A DNA stretch of 64,000 nt, from assembly GCA_023898785.1 (NCBI GenBank), contig CP060239.1, positions 1,116,001-1,180,000 of the forward strand. The letters run 5' to 3'. Of this stretch, positions 42,858-51,847 are shown one piece after another. The notes beneath the pieces were generated by a model. The model saw nothing but the letters and a program-made list of their open reading frames with translations. It had not been told where the DNA came from and searched no databases. This DNA is from Rhodospirillales bacterium. Its GTDB lineage: Bacteria; Pseudomonadota; Alphaproteobacteria; Micavibrionales; Micavibrionaceae. The stretch's first letter is position 1, and every line of letters starts with the position of its first letter. The position numbers and the translations under genes are program-made.

Positions 42858-43471
42858 CCACGCTGATCATCGCTCGCCATGGAAACACGTTCGGCCCTAG
42901 GGATACGCCGACACGGGTGGGGCGGCATACCGATTTGCCGCTGGTCGAAAAGGGGCGCGCGCAAGCTAAAGCGATTGGACATTACCTCAAAGAAAACAAG
43001 ATGATCCCGGATGTTGTTTATGCTTCACATTTAAAACGTACGATTGAAACGGCGGAAATTTCTATTCAAGAATCAGGTGTAAGCAATCCGGTTTATCAGC
43101 TTGGTATTTTTGATGAAATTGATTACGGGCCGGATGAGAATAAGGTCGAGGCCGATGTGATCGCGCGGATTGGCAAACAGGCCCTTTCGGATTGGGATGA
43201 GCATGGCCTTGTGCCCGACGGGTGGAAGGTTGATCCTGATGCAATTATCCAGAACTGGCATAATTTTGCCGATCAGATTGCCGCGCATGATGACGATGAA
43301 ACAGTGTTGGTTGTGACCTCGAACGGCATTGCGCGCTTCGCCCCGCATATTACAGGGGATTTTGAGGGCTTTGCGGCCGGACATAGCATTAAGCTCGCCA
43401 CAGGCGCCTTGGGGCTGTTGAAACATGAAGATGGACTCTGGCGTGTGCTGGACTGGAATGTTAAACCTTAA
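42854..43471 (+). CDS. Histidine phosphatase (phosphoglycerate mutase) family protein
   Basis: A 205-aa product of the phosphoglycerate-mutase superfamily. The catalytic IIARHGNTFG is present, as is SHLKRTIETAEI. The second catalytic His normally found in an SHG motif is replaced: VVTSNGIARFAPHI has Asn at that place. Substrate and even activity are uncertain. ATGA overlap with kdsB suggests a linked role, perhaps in a sugar-phosphate step; that is inference. Confidence 0.8.
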   Translation: MTTLIIARHGNTFGPRDTPTRVGRHTDLPLVEKGRAQAKAIGHYLKENKMIPDVVYASHLKRTIETAEISIQESGVSNPVYQLGIFDEIDYGPDENKVEADVIARIGKQALSDWDEHGLVPDGWKVDPDAIIQNWHNFADQIAAHDDDETVLVVTSNGIARFAPHITGDFEGFAAGHSIKLATGALGLLKHEDGLWRVLDWNVKP

Positions 43472-43473
43472 GC

Positions 43474-44580
43474 ATGGCTACGTATATCTTTAAACGCTTG
43501 TTATTGATGCTCCCGACATTGTTCGGGATACTGCTGATTTCGTTCGTGATTATCCAGTTCGTGCCCGGCGGGCCGGTGGAGAAAATGATCGCGCAGTTGC
43601 AGGGCCATGACATGGAAGCCACGGCGCGTTTTGGCGGCAGCTCAGGCGGTGGCGATGCTGTGGGTGCGATGAGCCAAACGGCGACGGGTCAAGGCAGCAA
43701 ATATCGCGGAGCGCAGGGACTGGACCCGGAATTTATCGCCGAATTGGAAGCTTTATATGGTTTTGACAAGCCAGCGTATGAGCGGTTCTGGATTATGCTC
43801 AAGAATTATGCGCGTTTTGATCTGGGGACGAGCTATTACCGGGATATTGGCGTTTTAGATCTGGTGCTGGAAAAGATGCCGGTGTCGATTTCGCTGGGGC
43901 TGTGGAGTACGCTGATTATTTATCTGATTTCGATTCCGCTGGGGATTAAGAAGGCGGTGCGGGATGGGACGCCGTTTGATATCTGGACCAGCGCAGCGGT
44001 GTTTATCGGTTATGCGATTCCGTCCTTCATGTTTGCGATTTTGTTGATCGTGGTGTTTGCCGGAGGGCGGTATTTCGACCTTTTCCCCTTGCGCGGTCTG
44101 GTGTCCGACGGCTGGGAGGAAATGAGCTTTATCGAGCTGGCGCTGGATTATATGTGGCATATGGTATTGCCGATTGCCGCGATGGTTATTTCGGGTTTTG
44201 CGTCGCTGACGCTGCTGACGAAAAATTCCTTTTTGGATGAGATTAACAAGCAATATGTGCTGACCGCGCGGGCTAAAGGCTTGAGTGAAAAGCAGGTGCT
44301 GTACGGGCATGTGTTTCGTAATGCGATGATTATTGTGATTGCCGGGTTTCCGGCGGCGTTTGTGTCGATTTTCTTTACCGGGGCGTTGCTGATTGAGGTG
44401 ATTTTCTCACTGGATGGTTTGGGCCTGCTGGGCTATGAGAGTGTGATTAACCGTGATTATCCGGTCGTTTTGGGCACTCTTTATATCTTTGCGCTGATTT
44501 CGCTGGTCATGCATCTGATCCGCGATATTGTCTATGTGATGGTCGACCCGCGCATCGATTTTGAAGCGAAGGCGGCGTGA
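43474..44580 (+). CDS. yejB: Yej ABC importer permease YejB
   Basis: A 368-aa inner-membrane permease. Its N-terminal segment (LLLMLPTLFGILLISFVIIQ) and the VPGGPVEKMI motif are typical of YejB/DppB-like permeases. At the C-terminal end the EAA-like motif LTARAKGLSEKQVLYGHVFR contacts the ATPase. It starts two bases after the preceding gene. A REP-like element separates it from its partner yejE. Confidence 0.93.
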   Translation: MATYIFKRLLLMLPTLFGILLISFVIIQFVPGGPVEKMIAQLQGHDMEATARFGGSSGGGDAVGAMSQTATGQGSKYRGAQGLDPEFIAELEALYGFDKPAYERFWIMLKNYARFDLGTSYYRDIGVLDLVLEKMPVSISLGLWSTLIIYLISIPLGIKKAVRDGTPFDIWTSAAVFIGYAIPSFMFAILLIVVFAGGRYFDLFPLRGLVSDGWEEMSFIELALDYMWHMVLPIAAMVISGFASLTLLTKNSFLDEINKQYVLTARAKGLSEKQVLYGHVFRNAMIIVIAGFPAAFVSIFFTGALLIEVIFSLDGLGLLGYESVINRDYPVVLGTLYIFALISLVMHLIRDIVYVMVDPRIDFEAKAA

Positions 44581-44587
44581 TGAATTT

Positions 44588-44696
44588 AAACCACAGAGAC
44601 ACAGAGGCACAGAGTTTTTATATCGTCATTGCGAGCGCAGCGAAGCAATCCAGTCTGGATTGCCGCGTCGGCCTCGCAGGCCTCCTCGCAATGACG
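44588..44696. repeat. Repeat pair between yejB and yejE (CACAGAGACACAGAGG string plus REP copy 3)
   Basis: ACCACAGAGACACAGAGGCACAGAG (from 44590) is followed by the full CGTCATTGCGAG palindrome (44624-44696: arms CGTCATTGCGAG and CTCGCAATGACG, inner GCAATCCAG/CTGGATTGC). The same two repeat types sit side by side in the same order after flhA (28511-28649), so they may move together. Confidence 0.9.
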
Positions 44697-44707
44697 GGGG
44701 AAAAAGA

Positions 44708-45733
44708 ATGACCTTCTCCCCTATCACACAGCGTCGCCTGTCACAATTCAAAGCCAATAAGCGTGGCTTTTGGAGCTTTTGGATTTTTCTGTCGCTTTTG
44801 GTGATTGGTCTGGGGGCGGAGTTTATCGCCAATGACAAGCCGATCCTGATCCGTTATGACGGTGGGTATTATTTTCCAACCTTTCAACATTATCCGGAAA
44901 CCACCTTTGGCGGAGATTTTGAGACGGAAACGGAATATCGAGATCCGTTTGTCATGGAATTGATTGAAGCCAAAGGCTGGATGGTCTGGCCGCCGATCCG
45001 TTATTCGTACGACACGATTAATTATAATTTGCCCCAACCGGCCCCCTCCCCGCCAACCGGAGAGAATATTTTCGGCACCGATGACCAAGGGCGCGACGTG
45101 GCGGCGCGGGTTTTATACGGGTTTCGTAATTCCTCAACATTTGGCCTGATTCTAACGCTTATCAGTTCCATTATCGGAATCGCTGTAGGCGCTATCCAAG
45201 GATATTATGGCGGCAAGATTGACCTTATTATGCAGCGCGTCATTGAAGTCTGGAGCAGCATGCCGCAACTTTACATTCTTATTATTTTTTCATCCATATT
45301 TGTTCCTGGATTCTGGGTTCTTCTTTGGATCCTGTTGCTTTTCTCCTGGATTTCATTAGTGGATCTAGTCCGTGCAGAATTCCTGCGGGCGCGGAATTTT
45401 GATTATGTGCGCGCGGCCCGGGCGCTGGGCGTGTCCAACCCGGTGATTATGTGGCGCCATGTGCTGCCCAACGCAATGGTTTCAACCATAACCTTTATGC
45501 CTTTTATCCTGACTGGAGCGATTACAGCCCTTACAGCGCTTGATTTTTTAGGCCTAGGCATGCCGCCCGGTTCGCCCTCTTTAGGGGAAGTGCTCCGGCA
45601 AGGAAAAACGAACCTTCAGGCCCCATGGCTGGGAATCACAGCCTTCGTTTCCCTCTCTTTAATGCTTACACTGCTGACTTTTATCGGTGAAGCGGTGCGT
45701 GATGCGTTTGACCCGCGGAAGACAACACTGTAA
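44708..45733 (+). CDS. yejE: Yej ABC importer permease YejE
   Basis: A 341-aa inner-membrane permease paired with YejB. It begins MTFSPITQRRLSQFKANKRG, then the first membrane segment and a long periplasmic loop with YDGGYYFPTFQHYPETTFGG. The GTDDQGRDVAARVLYGF motif and the EAA-type YVRAARALGVSNPVIMWRHV are typical. The longer frame from 44561 runs through the REP element and is rejected. yejF, the ATPase partner, is 12 kb downstream. Confidence 0.92.
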   Translation: MTFSPITQRRLSQFKANKRGFWSFWIFLSLLVIGLGAEFIANDKPILIRYDGGYYFPTFQHYPETTFGGDFETETEYRDPFVMELIEAKGWMVWPPIRYSYDTINYNLPQPAPSPPTGENIFGTDDQGRDVAARVLYGFRNSSTFGLILTLISSIIGIAVGAIQGYYGGKIDLIMQRVIEVWSSMPQLYILIIFSSIFVPGFWVLLWILLLFSWISLVDLVRAEFLRARNFDYVRAARALGVSNPVIMWRHVLPNAMVSTITFMPFILTGAITALTALDFLGLGMPPGSPSLGEVLRQGKTNLQAPWLGITAFVSLSLMLTLLTFIGEAVRDAFDPRKTTL

Positions 45734-45832
45734 TTTTTTACAACATAAACGCTATAAAATCGTTGCATTACATCACTAATGTATGTACATATCAGGTGAC
45801 CCTAATGTATTTAAGTTTATTTGGAGCGCATC

Positions 45833-46012
45833 GTGAACCCCTTGGCTGAGTATTTTAAAAAACAACAAATTCTCGCGATACTAGAAAAAAACCAACGCCT
45901 TAGCGTTGCTCCCTCCCCTTCTGAAACAGCCACAGCCCCCTCTGACGCTGAAGAATCATCTGAAGCTAGTTTAAATATGGCTGAAAATGCGGCATCTCCA
46001 ATTCTGACCTAG
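45833..46012 (+). CDS. Possible small 59-aa protein
   Basis: GTG 45833 follows GGAG at six bases (TTGGAGCGCATC). The product is NPLAEYFKKQQILAILEKNQ then a Ser/Ala/Glu-rich tail (PSPSETATAPSDAEESSEAS). It could be a real small cytoplasmic protein. TTG 45821 is an alternative start. No family recognised, and no operon partner is obvious. Confidence 0.4.
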   Translation: MNPLAEYFKKQQILAILEKNQRLSVAPSPSETATAPSDAEESSEASLNMAENAASPILT

Positions 46013-46075
46013 CGTTTTTCTTTATAATTAAAAGCCTGCTTGAACTTTGCCCCACATCAGATTAGTTAAGTCTTT

Positions 46076-47275
46076 ATGAGCGCTTCTATTCGTAATTCTA
46101 TTCAGACTTTAAAAGACGAGATCGCAGAGTATCGGCAGGCACTGCACGAAAATCCGCAAACGGCGTATGAGGAAACCTTTGCTTCAGGCCTCGTGACTGA
46201 GAAGCTGACAGAGTGGGGAATTCCTTTTGAACGCGGAATTGCTGTGACAGGGATTGTTGCAACGATTGAGGGCGAACGGAATACTTCCGGCAAAGCGATT
46301 GGCCTGCGCGCCGATATGGATGCACTGGATATTGAAGAGGCTGATAACAAGCCGCACAGATCAAAAAATCCGGGCAAGATGCATGCGTGCGGACATGACG
46401 GGCATACGGCCTGTTTGCTAGGTGCGGCAAAATATCTGTCCGAAAACCGGAATTTTGACGGCAGGGTACATCTGATTTTTCAACCGGCCGAGGAAGGTGG
46501 ACGCGGAGCACATCGTATGATTGAAGAAGGGTTGTTTAAGCGCTTTCCTTGCGATTCCATTTACGGTCTGCATAACTGGCCGCAGCTTCCTAAAGGTACG
46601 GTGGCGACGCGGCCAGGCCCGGTCATGGCCAGTGTGGATATTCTGCATATCGTGGTTAAGGGTAAAGGCGGGCATGCCGCTATGCCGCACAAGGTGGTTG
46701 ATCCAATTGTAACAGGATCTCACATCATCACGACGTTGCAAACACTGGTCAGTCGTTATAGACCTCCGACCGAGCCGGTCGTGCTGTCAATCACGTATTT
46801 TAATGCCGGAACCGGCGCGCATAACATCATCCCCAATGAAGCCAGGCTGACCGGAACTTTGCGCACCTATGACGAGTCTTTACGTCAGGCTCTTAAGATT
46901 AAAATCTGTGAGACCGCGCGCGGAATTGCCAAGGCCATGGGCGGAGATATTGAATATGAATTTCTGGAAGTTCTTGATCCGACCATCAACACTCCTCAGG
47001 AAACTGAGTTTTGCGCGAATATAGCGAGAGAGATTTTTGGCGAGCATAATGTGGATGCGGATGTAACGCCCTCACTGGGCGGAGAGGATTTTGGGCGGAT
47101 GCTGTTTGATATACCGGGCTGCTATATCTGGATGGGGCAAGGCGAAGAAGACCCTGAATCAAACCATAGCCAGGGGCTGCATACGCCGTGCTATGATTTC
47201 AATGACGAGATTATACCATTAGCCATTGAATACTGGGCGCGGATCGTTGAAAAAACACTGCCGTTGGAAAAATAA
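46076..47275 (+). CDS. M20D amidohydrolase (HipO-like)
   Basis: A metal-dependent amidohydrolase of the IAA-amino-acid hydrolase/hippurate hydrolase group. The 399-aa product has RADMDALDIEEAD, the metal ligands HACGHDGHTACLLG, FQPAEEGGRGA with the catalytic Glu, and a C-terminal HSQGLHTPCYDF. Such enzymes remove N-acyl groups from amino acids. Its nearness to an arginine cluster that shows no argE or argJ allows the idea that it deacylates acetylornithine, but that is inference. A terminator follows it, so it is a separate unit. Confidence 0.88.
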   Translation: MSASIRNSIQTLKDEIAEYRQALHENPQTAYEETFASGLVTEKLTEWGIPFERGIAVTGIVATIEGERNTSGKAIGLRADMDALDIEEADNKPHRSKNPGKMHACGHDGHTACLLGAAKYLSENRNFDGRVHLIFQPAEEGGRGAHRMIEEGLFKRFPCDSIYGLHNWPQLPKGTVATRPGPVMASVDILHIVVKGKGGHAAMPHKVVDPIVTGSHIITTLQTLVSRYRPPTEPVVLSITYFNAGTGAHNIIPNEARLTGTLRTYDESLRQALKIKICETARGIAKAMGGDIEYEFLEVLDPTINTPQETEFCANIAREIFGEHNVDADVTPSLGGEDFGRMLFDIPGCYIWMGQGEEDPESNHSQGLHTPCYDFNDEIIPLAIEYWARIVEKTLPLEK

Positions 47276-47348
47276 AATTGACAAGTACAGACCTTTTACG
47301 CTTTATAGCGTTTATGAACAACGCTGTTGCACATACAACTACCCGACG

Positions 47349-47388
47349 ACGCCCTCGCTAATCATATCGATTTAAGCGGGCGTTTTTT
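47349..47388 (+). terminator. Rho-independent terminator after the amidohydrolase gene
   Basis: ACGCCC (47349-47354) pairs with GGGCGT (47378-47383), continued by CGCT/AGCG inside with a small bulge, and a run of T from 47383 to 47388. Confidence 0.8.
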
Positions 47389-47494
47389 GTTGCCTTAACA
47401 TTTTTCGGTAAAATATGAACGCTTAAACGGTATGGACTCTTGAATGAGAGGCTAAAGCGTTGCATTGTGTCGTAACCTATAAGAAATTGAAAAC

Positions 47495-48547
47495 ATGACA
47501 AAAATAAATATTGATAAAATCGCGTCCGTGACAACCAATCTAGCGCTTAAGCACGAGGAAAAGCTTACCGATAAACTCTCATGCGAGATGGGGACGGTAC
47601 TGGCGGTGCAGGTACTGGAAGACAAGAGCATTTATAATGAGCTGGAGCTGCCTACCGGGCGGATGAGCAAACTTAAGAAAGGTGATATACTTGCCGTGGC
47701 GCTGGGTAACAGGATGGCGTTGAAAGGCTTTGTCGGACGGCTGCCGAAGAAGCTTAAAGTTGACGATATTATTCATCTGTTGAATTTTGGCGGCGTAGCA
47801 GGCGTTTGCACGAGCGCCAATGTGCACGAGGTTGGCGAACCGCTGCGAATCCGTGTATTGGGCGGAATTGAGCGTAAAGGCAAACTGCTCAATATCGGGC
47901 AAGCCGCCTTGTACAAGCCGGTGCAGAGCATGAAGAGCAACGTGCCGCTAATCATTACAACCGGAACTTCGATGGATAGCGGAAAGACAACGGTGGCGAT
48001 TGAGATTGTCAAGACGCTGACCCGGATGGGTATGAAGCTGGCCGGGGCAAAACTGACGGGTGTCGGGGCGGCGCGCGATTTGTTTAAGATGCATGATTAC
48101 GGCATTTATAACGGTGTGTCGTTTGTTGATTGTGGGATTACATCAACTGCACAGATGCCTGACGCCGAGATGGTTGCCGTGGCCAAGGGCGCAATTGATC
48201 ATTTATCAAAATCCAATCCTGATGCAATTATGATTGAATTCGGTGACGGGCTGATGGGGAAATATGGCGTTGAAGCCATCTTGCGCGATCCGCAAATTCA
48301 GAAAAATGTGCGCTTTCATATTGGCTGTGCGCGTGATCCGGTCGGGGCGATTGGGATGGCTGATTTTTGCGAACAGATCGGTTTGCCGATTGATTTGATG
48401 AGCGGACCGGTGACGGACAACCAGGTTGGGAAAGATATTTTGAAAGAACGGAAAAATATGATGACCTATAACGCGTTTAGTCCGGACAATGCATGGCTGG
48501 ATCTGGTGATTGCCCGCTGGGCCGTGGAGTACCAGGATGCGGCCTAG
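47495..48547 (+). CDS. P-loop protein of unknown role next to argC
   Basis: A 350-aa protein whose C-terminal half has a P-loop (ITTGTSMDSGKTTVAIEIV) and a following GAKLTGVGAARDLFKMHDYG, the layout of DUF1611/MobB-like ATPases. The N-terminal half is a beta-rich region with LPTGRMSKLKKGDILAVALG and GVAGVCTSANVHEVGEPLR. I cannot name a function. It is the gene immediately before argC on the same strand, separated by a REP element. It may take part in N-acylated amino-acid metabolism, but the sequence does not show that. Confidence 0.7.
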   Translation: MTKINIDKIASVTTNLALKHEEKLTDKLSCEMGTVLAVQVLEDKSIYNELELPTGRMSKLKKGDILAVALGNRMALKGFVGRLPKKLKVDDIIHLLNFGGVAGVCTSANVHEVGEPLRIRVLGGIERKGKLLNIGQAALYKPVQSMKSNVPLIITTGTSMDSGKTTVAIEIVKTLTRMGMKLAGAKLTGVGAARDLFKMHDYGIYNGVSFVDCGITSTAQMPDAEMVAVAKGAIDHLSKSNPDAIMIEFGDGLMGKYGVEAILRDPQIQKNVRFHIGCARDPVGAIGMADFCEQIGLPIDLMSGPVTDNQVGKDILKERKNMMTYNAFSPDNAWLDLVIARWAVEYQDAA

Positions 48548-48562
48548 TCCTTATAGATACAA

Positions 48563-48644
48563 CGTCATTGCGAGCATAGCGAAGCAATCCAGAGAAGAAT
48601 GTGTAAAACTGGATTGCCGCGTCGCTGCGCTCCTCGCAATGACG
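48563..48644. repeat. REP-like palindrome, CGTCATTGCGAG family, copy 4
   Basis: Arms CGTCATTGCGAGCATAGCG and CTCCTCGCAATGACG with inner GCAATCCAG and CTGGATTGC. It fills the gap before argC. The ribosome site of argC (GGGAGA) begins at its very end, so the repeat forms part of the argC leader. Confidence 0.9.
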
Positions 48645-48655
48645 GGAGAAACAAA

Positions 48656-49648
48656 ATGATTAAAGCATCGATCATTGGCATTACTGGATATACAGGTCTG
48701 GAACAACTACGGATGCTGCTGGCGCATCCTAATGTGGAGATTGTACACCTGACTTCGCGTCAGCATCAGCGCGTTGCTATTGGCGAAGTGTATCCTCATT
48801 TAGCGCATCTGGATTTAACTATTACGAATACCGATCATATGAAGGTGGCGGAGGATAGTGATGTGGTGTTCCTCGCCCTGCCCCATAAAACCGCGCAGGA
48901 TATTGTGGCGGATTTGCATGGCAGCGTGAAGGTGATTGATCTGTCGGCGGACTACCGGCTGGATGACGCGGCGGTGTATGAGAAATATTATACGGCACAC
49001 AATCACCCGGAGTTACTCAAAGAAGTGGTCTATGGTGCGCCGGAATTTAATGCTGAAAAAATTGCAGTAGCCTCAACGGTTTCTAATCCGGGGTGTTTTG
49101 CACTGCTGGCACAGCTCATGCTATATCCTTTCGCCGGACTTATTGAGCGCGCCGATATTATGGCGGTGACGGGTTCCAGCGGCTCTGGCAAATCCGCAAG
49201 TGACGGAACGCATCACCCGGTGCGCAACCACAATATGAAGAGTTATAACATCAACAAGCACCGGCATATTCCGGAGATTACGCGCAGCGCGCAAATCGAT
49301 GAAAGCCAGTTGAACTTTGTGCCAACATCGGGGCCGTTTAGCCGCGGGATTTTTGCGAGCGCCTTTGTGCATTTGAAAGCTGATATTGAGCCTTTGGATC
49401 TGGCAGAGCAGGCTTATAACGAGGCGCCGTTTGTTCGATTACAAGATACGCCTGCGCTAGCCAACGTGGTAGGATCGAATTTTTGCGATTTGTCATTCGT
49501 AAAGGGTGTGGGGCAAAGCGTAATTGTGCAAGGCGCTCTGGATAATCTTGTAAAAGGCGCGGCGGGGTGCGCGGTACAAAATATGAATTTAATGTTTGGT
49601 TTAGATGAAACCGCGGGGCTAGACACGCTCACCCCGCTATACCCGTAA
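48656..49648 (+). CDS. argC: N-acetyl-gamma-glutamyl-phosphate reductase
   Basis: ArgC reduces N-acetylglutamyl phosphate to the semialdehyde. The 330-aa product has the NADP-binding start IKASIIGITGYTGLEQLRML, VIDLSADYRLDD, and the catalytic Cys in STVSNPGCFALLAQ. Other family motifs are SSGSGKSASDGTHHPVRNHN and PTSGPFSRGIFASAFV. Start 48656 was chosen because upstream codons lie in a repeat. argB follows after eight bases. Confidence 0.93.
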   Translation: MIKASIIGITGYTGLEQLRMLLAHPNVEIVHLTSRQHQRVAIGEVYPHLAHLDLTITNTDHMKVAEDSDVVFLALPHKTAQDIVADLHGSVKVIDLSADYRLDDAAVYEKYYTAHNHPELLKEVVYGAPEFNAEKIAVASTVSNPGCFALLAQLMLYPFAGLIERADIMAVTGSSGSGKSASDGTHHPVRNHNMKSYNINKHRHIPEITRSAQIDESQLNFVPTSGPFSRGIFASAFVHLKADIEPLDLAEQAYNEAPFVRLQDTPALANVVGSNFCDLSFVKGVGQSVIVQGALDNLVKGAAGCAVQNMNLMFGLDETAGLDTLTPLYP

Positions 49649-49656
49649 GAGGTCCT

Positions 49657-50556
49657 ATGAGCAAGAAAACGAAAATGCCGGAATTTTTTATCAATGCTTT
49701 TTATGAAAGCAAATTTAAGGACAACTTTTTTGTCATTAAGGCTGGCGGTAAAATTATCGAAGACGAAGGCGCATTGGAGAATTTGCTGTCGAATATTCGT
49801 GATTTGACACTGCAGGGTATTCGGGTGCTGTTGATTTACGGCGGTGGGCACGCGATGGATGAAGAGGCTGAAAAGTGCGGCGTTAAGGTTAATAAAATCG
49901 GCGGCAAGCGCGTAACCAATGCCGCCAATATGGAGATTGCCCGGCATGTTTTGGGCGGGGATTTATCGCTGAGCGTTTCAGCGATGATGGCAAAGATCAA
50001 GCTTGATGGGCTGTCTTTTAACTGTGTGCCGCCGAGTTGGATGCGTGTCGTCCTCAAACCCAAGACCGAAGGCGATGACTTTGCTGGCGCGGTTGAAGAT
50101 GTTTACGCGCGTCCCATAAACCGGCTGTTTCGCAGTGTCAATTTTGTGGCTTGCACCTGTCTGGCGCAAACAGGCGATGGCGTGACGTGCAATATCAACG
50201 CTGATACGATTGCGACAGAGATTGCGATTGGCACGCAGGCGCATAAGCTCATCTTTCTATCCGATGTTGACGGGGTGAAAATTGGCGGGCGCACGGCGGA
50301 GATTATTACCGCAGAGCAGATTGACGGGTATATCGCCGACGGCACGGCCACGGGCGGGATGCAGGTTAAGCTGGAAAATTGCAAGGCGGCTCTGGATGCG
50401 GGCGTGCGGCGCATTCATCTGCTGAGCGGTTTACGCCAAGATGCGCTTAAGAAAGAAATTTATGAGCCTGTTGGGCCGGGCACGATGCTGTTTAAAGACA
50501 GCGAACGTCAATCTTACGAAAATGAAGTACAGGCCCATAAACTTATAGCAGGATAG
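49657..50556 (+). CDS. argB: Acetylglutamate kinase, divergent
   Basis: An amino-acid kinase family member of 299 aa: FFVIKAGGKIIEDEGALENL, then LLIYGGGHAMDEEAEKCGVK, KIGGKRVTNAANMEIARHV, and the late LIFLSDVDGVKIGGRTAEII. In standard ArgB the first motif reads KYGG and the second GGGPQI; here KAGG and GGGHAM, so it is a divergent NAGK, perhaps of the NAGS/K-like branch. It lies in the arg cluster between argC and argD, which makes the role clear enough. Confidence 0.85.
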   Translation: MSKKTKMPEFFINAFYESKFKDNFFVIKAGGKIIEDEGALENLLSNIRDLTLQGIRVLLIYGGGHAMDEEAEKCGVKVNKIGGKRVTNAANMEIARHVLGGDLSLSVSAMMAKIKLDGLSFNCVPPSWMRVVLKPKTEGDDFAGAVEDVYARPINRLFRSVNFVACTCLAQTGDGVTCNINADTIATEIAIGTQAHKLIFLSDVDGVKIGGRTAEIITAEQIDGYIADGTATGGMQVKLENCKAALDAGVRRIHLLSGLRQDALKKEIYEPVGPGTMLFKDSERQSYENEVQAHKLIAG

Positions 50557-50571
50557 AAAGGCCCAAAAATC

Positions 50572-51774
50572 ATGAGCATAGATGCAAAAAAAATCATTGA
50601 TGATTCATTTCGATATCTGGTCAAGACTTATGCGCCGCAGCCCGTGGTGATGGACCACGGCAAGGGCTGCTACGCGTTTGATACTTCCGGCAAGAAATAT
50701 GTTGATTGCGCTGCTGGGATTGCGGTGGCATCGTTAGGACACGCGCATCCGGCGATGCTCAAAACCATCAATGAGCAAGCGGCACGAATGATGGCGTGTC
50801 AAGCATCCTATACCACAAAAGAAAAATTTAAGGCGGCCAAGTTGCTGGTAGAAACAAGCTGTTTTGACCTGGTTTATTTTTCCAATAGCGGGACTGAAAG
50901 CGTTGAAGCGGCATTAAAATGTGCCCGCAAATGGGCTTATGATGAAAAAGGCGAAGACTGCAACGAGATCATCGCGTTTCATAACAGCTTTCACGGGCGG
51001 ACTTATGGTAGCGCCAGCGTGACAGAAAAACGCAATTCCCAGCCGTTTTTTGCACCGTATTTACCAGGGGTGCATTTTGCTACCTTCAATGACATTGATA
51101 GCGTTAAAACCTTGGCCACAGATAAAACGGCCGCTGTTATCATTGAGCCTATACAGGGTGAAGGCGGATTAACACCGGCCAACCCCGAATTTTTGAAGGC
51201 GCTGCGGCAATTTTGTGATGAAAAAAATATCTGTCTGATCTTCGACGAGGTGCAGGCCGGTTTTGGACGTCTGGGTGCGCTCTATGCCTATCAGTCCTTT
51301 GGCGTTGAGCCGGATATCGTGACATGGGCCAAGGGGATGGGATCAGGCTTTCCTGTTGGTGCGATGGCTGCGAAGAGAAAATTTGGGGATGCTCTTGAGG
51401 TTGGCATGCACGGCACGACCTATGGCGGGAACCCGCTGGCGTGCGCCGTGGTGGTCACTGTGCTTGAGGAAATGCTTAAGCCCGGTTTCATGGAACATGT
51501 TAATAAAATCTCCGGCATTTTATTTGATGGCCTTAATGAGATTAAACGCTCTTCTAATAAAATCACCGATATTCGCGGCAAGGGGCTGATGATCGGCGTG
51601 GATACGGTTTTTGATATTAAAAACCTGATGAGAGCTTTGCAGAGTAACGGGCTGATGACAACGCAAGCGGGTAAAGAGACTTTGCGCCTGACCCCGCCCT
51701 TGATCCTGAGCGAGGACGAAGCGAAAGAAGCGCTGGAAATCATCGAGAAAACGTTGAGCGAGATGGGAGAGTAG
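50572..51774 (+). CDS. argD: Acetylornithine aminotransferase
   Basis: ArgD makes acetylornithine from the semialdehyde and glutamate. The 400-aa product is a class-III PLP aminotransferase with YFSNSGTESVEAALKCARKW, FHNSFHGRTYGSASV, IIEPIQGEGGLTPANPEFL, the DEVQAGFGRLG motif, the PLP Lys in TWAKGMGSGFPVGAMAAK, and HGTTYGGNPLACAV. Length is standard. It may also act on related substrates, as known for ArgD/DapC. Confidence 0.93.
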   Translation: MSIDAKKIIDDSFRYLVKTYAPQPVVMDHGKGCYAFDTSGKKYVDCAAGIAVASLGHAHPAMLKTINEQAARMMACQASYTTKEKFKAAKLLVETSCFDLVYFSNSGTESVEAALKCARKWAYDEKGEDCNEIIAFHNSFHGRTYGSASVTEKRNSQPFFAPYLPGVHFATFNDIDSVKTLATDKTAAVIIEPIQGEGGLTPANPEFLKALRQFCDEKNICLIFDEVQAGFGRLGALYAYQSFGVEPDIVTWAKGMGSGFPVGAMAAKRKFGDALEVGMHGTTYGGNPLACAVVVTVLEEMLKPGFMEHVNKISGILFDGLNEIKRSSNKITDIRGKGLMIGVDTVFDIKNLMRALQSNGLMTTQAGKETLRLTPPLILSEDEAKEALEIIEKTLSEMGE

Positions 51775-51786
51775 CTGGCTTTTTTG

Positions 51787-51813
51787 TTGACATAACTTGC
51801 GCCCTTCTATACT
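51787..51813 (+). promoter_or_regulatory. Possible sigma70-type promoter after argD
   Basis: TTGACA (51787-51792) and TATACT (51808-51813) are both near consensus, but the spacer is only 15 bases, shorter than usual. It would start transcription about 28 bases before the unknown gene at 51848. Confidence 0.45.
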
Positions 51814-51847
51814 TTGCCCTCCTTTAACACAACTGAAAGATGCGGCT

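Noticed and set aside
44561..44707. N-terminal extension of yejE containing a CERSEAIQ-like peptide
   Set aside because: This is the reading of the REP element and overlaps yejB; the real start is 44708.
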